Assembly: GCF_950295315.1 (NCBI RefSeq)
Contig: NC_080175.1
Span: forward strand, 62,600,487-62,664,486
DNA: 64,000 nt
Source: Erinaceus europaeus
Taxonomy: Eukaryota; Chordata; Mammalia; Eulipotyphla; Erinaceidae
Direction: 5' to 3'
How positions within the stretch are numbered: position 1 is the stretch's first letter; each line of letters starts with the position of its first letter. Shown one piece after another: positions 58,620 to 64,000 of the stretch. Position numbers and translations under genes: made by a program. Under the pieces are notes generated by a model. That model saw nothing but the letters and a program-made list of their open reading frames with translations. It was not told where the DNA came from and searched no databases.

Positions 58620-61500
58620 TTTTTTTACTCATCTAATGATTGACAAGACCTTAGGATAAAAGGGGTATAATTCTACACAATTCCCAACACCAGAGTTCCA
58701 TATCCCATTCCCTCCATTGAAAACTTTCCTATTCTTTATCACTCTGGGAGTATGGACCCAGGATAACTATGTTTTGCAGAAGGCTTATGTAATTGCTTAT
58801 GTAACGTTTGGCTTATGTAATTGCTTCTCAGATGGTATGGGCATTCTCAGGTCAACCCATGCTCTCATACTGTTTCTATCTTTCCCTAGTGGGGCAGGGA
58901 TCTGGAGAGGTCTCCACCCTCCAGGATACATGATATCTGCCCAAGCAAGTCAGGTTGGTGTCAAGGTAGTATCTGCAAGTTGGTGGCTGAAAAAACATTA
59001 AGATAGAAAGCAGAACAGATTGTTTAATAATTGGGACCCTAAAGGTAAGAATATAGCAGGTAGGGTTTGGGGAGGTCTCCATTTTAAAAGAGTCTATTTG
59101 GTAGGTCTATTGTAGGTATATTCCAAGGGGACCACAACTTTACTATTTTTTGCCTGAGCCTAACAGCTAACATGCAGGTGGTCTAAAGGTGTTGTCTGGG
59201 GAGATGGTGTTAGAGTTAGAAATAGGACTAGAAAGCTGGATCAGGGAAAGGACTAGCTCCCAAATGTGGGAAAAATACAAAAATATTGTCAATTTGATCT
59301 CAGGCCCATATTCAGAACAGGAGGCTGTGTAACTTCTGCATCACTACTGGGCTGAGCTTGCATTCTGTGGTCATAGCTAGGAACATTCTTTTTAAAAAAA
59401 ATTATTTATTTAAGAAAGTAGACATTAACAAAACCGTAGGATAGGAGGGGTACAACTCCACACAATTCCCATATCCCATCTCCATATCCCATCCCCTGGT
59501 CTCCATATCCCATCCCCTTCCCTGATAGCTTTCTCATTTTCTGTCCCCCTGGGAGTATGGACCCAGGGTCCTTGTGAGTTACAGAAGGTGGAAGGTCTGG
59601 CTTCTGTAATTGCTTCCCCGCTGAACATGGGCGTTGACTGGTCGGTCCATACTCCCAGTCTGCCTCTCTCCCTAGTAGAGTGGGTCTCTGGGGAAGCAGA
59701 GCTACAGGACACATTGGTGGGGTCATCAGTCCAGGGAAGTCTGGTTGGCATCCTGCTGGCCTCTGGAAACTGGTGGCTGAAAAGAGAGTTAACATACAAA
59801 GCCAAACAAATTGTTGAACAATTATGGACCTAAAGGCTGGAATAGTGCAGATGAAGTGTTGGTGGGTACTCACTGCAGACTATTGTGTATTTCTGCTTTC
59901 AGGTATATATTTTGCCCTAGTCTATGGATACGTGTGAACATATGCTCTATCTCAGGGGACCTGGTCTATATCTAGGTTTTGGGACTTTGTTAGGAAGTGA
60001 ACCACCTGGAATGGAATTAGAGAATACAGTGAAAGGAAAGGTCTTACCTGAGCGATGAAGATGAAGGGTTGTCATTCCACACCTGAAGTCTCTGGACACA
60101 GTCTGAAGTGAAGCATGCTGGGGTGGCACTCGTTGAGTTGATTAGGTTGCCTTCAATGGGTGCAATATTATTTGATATGCATTGAGAGAAGCATGCAGGA
60201 AAGTGGGCCCCACCAAAGGTTCCATGACTGGGGGAAATATAGGCTCTATAGTGGAAATGTGAGGTTCCTACTGTCTTAGGGTTCAAGAAGACAATGGACA
60301 GTTATTATTATCATCACATTATTTGGTAATTGGGTTAACTTCAAAAAGTCCCTTTGTTAGGGTTTGCTGTATAATACCCAGCATCTTGTATATAGCGGTG
60401 TCACCGGTTGCTTCTGTTCTCCCTGGTTTAGGCTTTTGAGAGAGTCAACATATCAAAGACTCAGCCTATGTATTAAAAAGACTCAGTCTGTGTTTTAAAA
60501 AGTTCTAGACATATGATCAATTTTCCCCTCTCATATTAATTGAGTAGGAGTGTACATAAGCACCATTCCCACCACCAAAGACTGTGTCTTATCCCACCCC
60601 CCAACCCCGAATGTCCACCCTCCCCCTCACTACAGGGTTTTTACTTTGTTGCCCTACTCTGGATTTAATCAGATCCTGTTTTAGTTTCCCTTTCTGTTCT
60701 TTCTCAACTTCTGTTGATGAGTGGGATCATCCCATACTCATCTTTGCCTTTCTGACTTAGCTCACTTAACATAATTCCTTCTAGCACCATACAAGATGGG
60801 TCAGATAAGGTGGGTTCATTGTTCTTAATAGCTGCATAGTATTCCACTGTGTATATATACCACATTCTAGGCTTCATTCACTGCAGGTCCTGTCTTCCTT
60901 GAGTGGCAGAGTATGTTGACTCAACCTCCCTTATGAGAATAGGGCAGTCTCTAACATTATTCACCCACAGTGCGGGCAAGGTCGTTATGTAGAGGCCCAC
61001 AAGTGGATCTACTATGTTGTTCTTGATGGAGATGACCAGTGAAAGTAGAGAGAAGGATCTGTAAGAGGTCTAGGCCCATCAAGTCTATGTGGGAATCCCA
61101 GAATTTCTTGACTAGGGCCCCGGATGATAGATCAAAAGAGACATCATTGAAGTATGCTGTCCTCTAGCCCTTATCCAGCTTTTATAGTCCTTACTTTGAC
61201 AAGGTTAGCTTTGAAATGATGGAGGGAAGTCAAATAGGAAGTAGGTGAGGAGGCTATCTAGGTCTGAGTAGAAAGAGGAGGCTATCTAGGTCTAAGTAGA
61301 AACTATTTTATTAAGTTCTTTCTGATACTTAATTTAAAAAAGTGTCTTTTGGGGGGTCTTCTGTTTGTTTGCTGCATTTATTGAGTCATTGCAAACAACT
61401 ACCCTTTTACTTTAAGGTATAAATTCTCCTCTAACTTGTGGATACATGTGAGCATGTTCTCTATCTCAAGGGACCTGGTTTATATTTTTACAGGAGGCTT
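58620..61500 (-). mobile_element. L1 3' UTR (variant 1) split by a second L1
   Basis: The outer element runs 58620-59390 and resumes at about 60862. The two sides join across ACATTCTAGGCTTCATTCA, a block that is continuous at 20605-20625. The distal part (60870-61500) has no match elsewhere in the window, and includes a small local repeat GAGGAGGCTATCTAGGTCT at about 61248 and 61277. Confidence 0.7.
59391..60862 (-). mobile_element. L1 3' end (variant 2) nested in an L1
   Basis: The A-rich tail at 59391-59412 and the 3' UTR match that of the full-length L1. It stops about 150 bp into ORF2 ('TAGCTGCATAGTATTCCACT', TATATACCAC), so it is 5'-truncated. ACATTCT flanks both sides (possible short TSD). 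Confidence 0.75.
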
Positions 61501-61504
61501 AAAC

Positions 61505-61789
61505 TGTCAATACATTTTTTTCTTTTTATTGTTATAGTTATTATTGTTGTTGTTGTTGATGTTGTCATTGTTGGATAGGACAGAAAGAAATGGAGAGAGG
61601 AGGGGAAGACACAGAGAGGGGGAGAGAAAGATAGACACCTGGAGACCTGCTTCACAGCTTGTAAAGTGACTCCCTGCAGGTGGGGAGCTGGGGGCTCAAA
61701 CTGGATCCTTATGCTGGCCCTTGTACTTTGTGCCACATGCACTTAGCCCGCTGTGCTACCACCGGACTCCCAATTGTCAATACATTTTT
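61505..61789 (-). repeat. ERI-type SINE with perfect 15-bp TSD
   Basis: Antisense SINE between identical TGTCAATACATTTTT repeats (61505-61519, 61775-61789). Confidence 0.9.
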
Positions 61790-62149
61790 GATAATGACTT
61801 TTCCTTTGAAATATTAAGTCACCTATAATCTTAGACTAGAGAGACAAGAAACAACATGTCTTGTCACTATATAAGGTACAGCTATATGTGAATAGCATTA
61901 AATGGCATAAGTCATGATGAGGCCTTGTATGATAAATCCTAACCATGGGATTTTCGAAATAAACCAAATTCCCAAATAACATGGTTACAGTAATAACTAT
62001 CTGTTGTCTTCTTAAACTCTAAGATAGCAGACACCTTCCTCATTCTCTACAAAACCCATATTTCTCCCTGTCCTAGAAACTTTGGGCCATAGCTCCTTTT
62101 CCTGCATACTTCATTACATCCATAACATTTACTACTGCATTTCTTGACT

Positions 62150-62421
62150 TTTTAGGATTACTATACAGATTCAATACAGCCTCCATCAAAATTCCAATGA
62201 CATATATAATAAAATAGAAAAAATATTCCTGAATTTGCTTAAAAAACCAAAAACACCTGAATTTCCCAAAAATACCTGTGAAAAAAAGAATAATAATGAA
62301 GATATCCTACAGCCCCCCCAGCTCCAAATTAGACTACAAAACTATTACAATTGCATTTTGATACTAGAATTAAATCAAACATGAAAAGTAATGGAATAGA
62401 ACTAGTGTCCAGAAATGAAGC

Positions 62422-62473
<52 letters not shown>

Positions 62474-62840
62474 GAGTCTTTGTGAAGGTTGTGAAGGGTG
62501 TATTGAATGGAGACATCTCTTCAGTATAAGGTATTATATAAAACTGAATAGCTACATGTCAAATAAGAATGCAGTTGACAGTGAAATAGCTCACTTGGAT
62601 AGTGTACTAATTTGATGTTTTTACAACCCAGATTCAAGTCTGATCCTTACTTCATAGAAGGGATCTTTGGTGCTGTGATATCCTCTCCCTCCCTTCCTTT
62701 TGAGAGAAAGGAGGTGGGGGTAGAAAAATGAGCCAGTATCTCATACTATGTACAAACGAAATTAACACAAAATGGATTAAAGTCTTAGACACAAATGCAT
62801 AAAGTACATTGAAGAAAATATAAATAAAATACTCCAAAGT
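62150..62840 (+). repeat. Ancient sense L1 pieces with SINE insert
   Basis: Old ORF2 blocks at 62150-62415 ('CCTCCATCAAAATTCCAATG', 'CTACAAAACTATTACAATTG') and 62745-62840 ('TGGATTAAAGTCTTAGACAC'). A degraded SINE lies at 62575-62740. Confidence 0.6.
62426..62470. repeat. (CA)n microsatellite
   Basis: About 22 CA units within the old L1. Confidence 0.95.
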
Positions 62841-62859
62841 ATTGACTTCAGAGAGTTTT

Positions 62860-62968
62860 TCTTTAAATATTTATTTATTTATTTCCTTTTTGTTTGTATT
62901 GTTGTTATTGATGTCATTTTTAGATAGGACAGAAATTGAGAGGGGAGGGGAAAACAGAGAGGGGGAGA
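62860..62968 (-). repeat. ERI-type SINE cut by the provirus
   Basis: The antisense SINE reads from its tail (TATTTATTTATTTCC) to GAGGGGGAGA and then stops abruptly at the LTR. The remaining head should lie beyond the 3' LTR if the provirus is complete. Confidence 0.75.
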
Positions 62969-63376
62969 TGTTGCAGAGGAGTTATTCTGATGCAGTCTCT
63001 GCCCCCAGGTTTTTCTATGCCCCGCTAAATCCTAGAGTGCCCCCTTTCAACCAATCCTGGCTCCGCCCTCAGGTTTTTCTATGCCCCGCTAAATCCTAGA
63101 GTGCCCCCTTTCAACCAATCCTGGCCCTACACGTCACCCCTGGTTGTCGCCCAATAAAAAGCCCCCTCACCCCTCCCCTCTCTCTCTCTGGGCTCTCGGC
63201 TCTCCCTCTCTGAGGTCTCGCTCCCTGCTCTCCCCCCGTGGTCGGCCATTGCTGGCTGGCTCCACGTGGTCTGAACCTAACCTCCCCCCATCCTATAATA
63301 AAGATTTGTGTACCCCTTTGCTCTGGACATCCGCTCTCTTCTCCGCGGTGCAGCCCGACACCAGACCACCGCAACA
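62969..63376 (+). promoter_or_regulatory. 5' LTR with doubled U3 block
   Basis: It begins TGTTGCAGAGG and ends CCACCGCAACA, giving inverted TGTTGC/GCAACA ends. The 64-bp block 62997-63060 is repeated at 63061-63124 with two differences near its start. Each copy carries a CCAAT box (63051-63055, 63115-63119). A TATA-like CAATAAAAAG lies near 63152, and the polyadenylation signal AATAAA is at 63297-63302. Order and spacing are those of a working retroviral LTR. Confidence 0.88.
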
Positions 63377-63381
63377 ACATC

Positions 63382-63399
63382 TGGCGCCCAATGTGGGGC
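63382..63399 (+). promoter_or_regulatory. Primer-binding site for tRNA-Lys
   Basis: The 18 nt TGGCGCCCAATGTGGGGC, five nt after the LTR, are complementary to the 3' end (with CCA) of tRNA-Lys1,2, with one C-to-T change at a CpG. This primer type is used by betaretroviruses. Confidence 0.92.
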
Positions 63400-63452
63400 A
63401 CGAACCCATGACCCTGAGATTAAGAGTCTCATGCTCTACCGACTGAGCCAGC
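63382..63452 (-). other. Near-complete tRNA-Lys(CTT) copy continuing the PBS
   Basis: The minus strand reads as tRNA-Lys from the CCA end back to about nucleotide 6-9: T arm, variable loop, anticodon arm with GACTCTTAATC and D arm GGCTCAGTCGGTAGAGCA. Compared with the conserved mammalian tRNA-Lys-CTT as I know it, 67 of 71 positions agree. Differences are two CpG-type C-to-T changes (63392, 63409), T-to-A at 63400 opposite A58, and T-to-C at 63449. The 5' acceptor strand is absent, so it cannot fold as a functional tRNA. A tRNA finder may flag it as a tRNA-Lys gene or pseudogene. Confidence 0.9.
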
Positions 63453-63986
63453 GGCTGACCTCCCTCATGCAGCGTTGCATCCCCTGCCAATTCTTCCCCT
63501 AGCCATCTACTTCGGACTGAGACTTGTATCGGACTTTCTGACATACCCTATATACATTTTACACAATTTTGAAGCAGCTTATTTCCCTTCACGCTGCTGG
63601 TTTTTCATAGACTGATCCTGAGTAATTCATAGACTTTACAGACTGTTGCCTTGAGGACTATACAATGCCAAATAGCCCCTCTGTTTTCTGGGTCATGCCT
63701 CCCGCCTCCCCCTCATTATGTACCCTTGCCCCTTTCCCCACCCAAACAGGGAATGCTCCTTTACACACCAATCCTTCCCTTCACACCACACTGGCTTTTA
63801 CTTCCCCCCTACTTGTCCCTTCCTATTTTGTTTAGGCTTATGCCCAAAAGGTTTCTGCCCCATGATAGTCTTTTATAGACTTTGTACATCTTATGCAATT
63901 ACTAGATAGAAAGATAGAAAAGATGTAGAGATATTGTGAAGAGATGGTTGAGCAGGCTGCCCTTAAACCTATGAGATGAGTCTCTC
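63453..63986 (+). other. Retroviral leader, no gene seen
   Basis: Sequence between the tRNA-like copy and the splice donor. It is C/T-rich (TTGCCCCTTTCCCCACCCAA) with no credible coding frame. Confidence 0.6.
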
Positions 63987-63995
63987 CAGGTAAGT
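63987..63995 (+). promoter_or_regulatory. Consensus splice donor in the leader
   Basis: CAG|GTAAGT, a perfect U1 match, with the cut after 63989. In retroviruses a donor here makes subgenomic mRNA. In this intron it could also feed into NCAM2 exons downstream. Confidence 0.7.
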
Positions 63996-64000
63996 CTCTC

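Larger units (their letters stand above)
57300..64000 (+). other. NCAM2: NCAM2 intron 8 (5' part)
   Basis: This intron extends past the window. It contains old L1 pieces in sense orientation, an L1-in-L1 nest, SINEs and the beginning of an endogenous retrovirus in the same orientation as NCAM2. The interval 61790-62150 shows nothing I recognise. Confidence 0.85.
62969..64000 (+). mobile_element. Endogenous betaretrovirus-like element, 5' part
   Basis: LTR (62969-63376), primer-binding site from 63382, untranslated leader and splice donor. The element lies in the same direction as NCAM2. No gag frame is reached before the window ends: the ORFs at 63651-63909 are short, Pro-rich and lack retroviral motifs. 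The lysine-tRNA primer and the 6-bp TSD of its solo relative (35488-35855) place it with class II elements. Whether it is a full provirus cannot be told here. Confidence 0.85.

Noticed and set aside
63382..63455. Functional tRNA-Lys gene on the minus strand
   Set aside because: The 5' acceptor strand is missing, the CCA complement is encoded, and the copy begins precisely at a retroviral primer-binding site, so it derives from a primer, not a gene.
63651..63909. Start of a gag gene
   Set aside because: Short Pro/Pro-Leu-rich frames, no retroviral motif, and placed before the splice donor; treated as leader.
1..64000. CRISPR arrays, bacterial operons, phage or defence systems
   Set aside because: No spaced palindromic repeats, ribosome-binding sites or dense coding; all signals are those of a mammalian intron-rich gene.

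Overview
The window is vertebrate nuclear DNA, not microbial: short exons with GT-AG borders lie in long introns full of LINE-1, tRNA-derived SINEs and LTR elements. Seven exons on the + strand encode the first three immunoglobulin domains and the start of the fourth of NCAM2 (neural cell adhesion molecule 2/OCAM). The recurring ~280-bp SINE, with an 'AGTCGGGCGGTAGC'-type head, CT-rich middle and 'AACAACAATAATAACTACAACAATAAAACAACAAGGGCAA'-like tail (described here in pieces), is one I associate with hedgehogs (Erinaceidae, ERI-type SINEs). A hedgehog is therefore the likely source; this is inference.

Layout: 1-10202 is the end of the intron before the first visible exon (human-style intron 1). 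Exon 2 is at 10203-10277, exon 3 at 13176-13382, exon 4 at 14989-15132 and exon 5 at 21399-21536. A 30-kb intron 5 follows. Exon 6 is at 51759-51876, exon 7 at 55927-56087 and exon 8 at 57154-57299. Intron 8 then runs off the end. Phases join cleanly: exons 2+3 make Ig1, 4+5 make Ig2, 6+7 make Ig3, and exon 8 opens Ig4. Exon 1 (signal peptide) and everything after the first half of Ig4 lie outside the window. I see no other host gene.

Repeats explain most other sequence. The largest is a 5'-complete but mutated LINE-1 in antisense (about 23620-31480), with ORF1, ORF2, a two-monomer 5' UTR and a probable 3' transduction. About ten other hedgehog-type L1 fragments are also all antisense to NCAM2. 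Many SINEs carry readable target-site duplications (TSDs). Three or more solo LTRs are present (34978-35344, 35494-35849, 52761-53726, probably 43605-43919).

The right end (62969-64000) is the 5' part of an endogenous betaretrovirus-like element: LTR, tRNA-Lys primer-binding site, leader and a strong splice donor. Its primer-binding site does not stop at the usual 18 nt. It continues as a reverse-complement copy of almost a whole tRNA-Lys(CTT), with a T-to-A change exactly opposite position 58, the conserved 1-methyladenosine. This is the most unusual signal in the window and looks like a fossil of reverse transcriptase reading through its tRNA primer.
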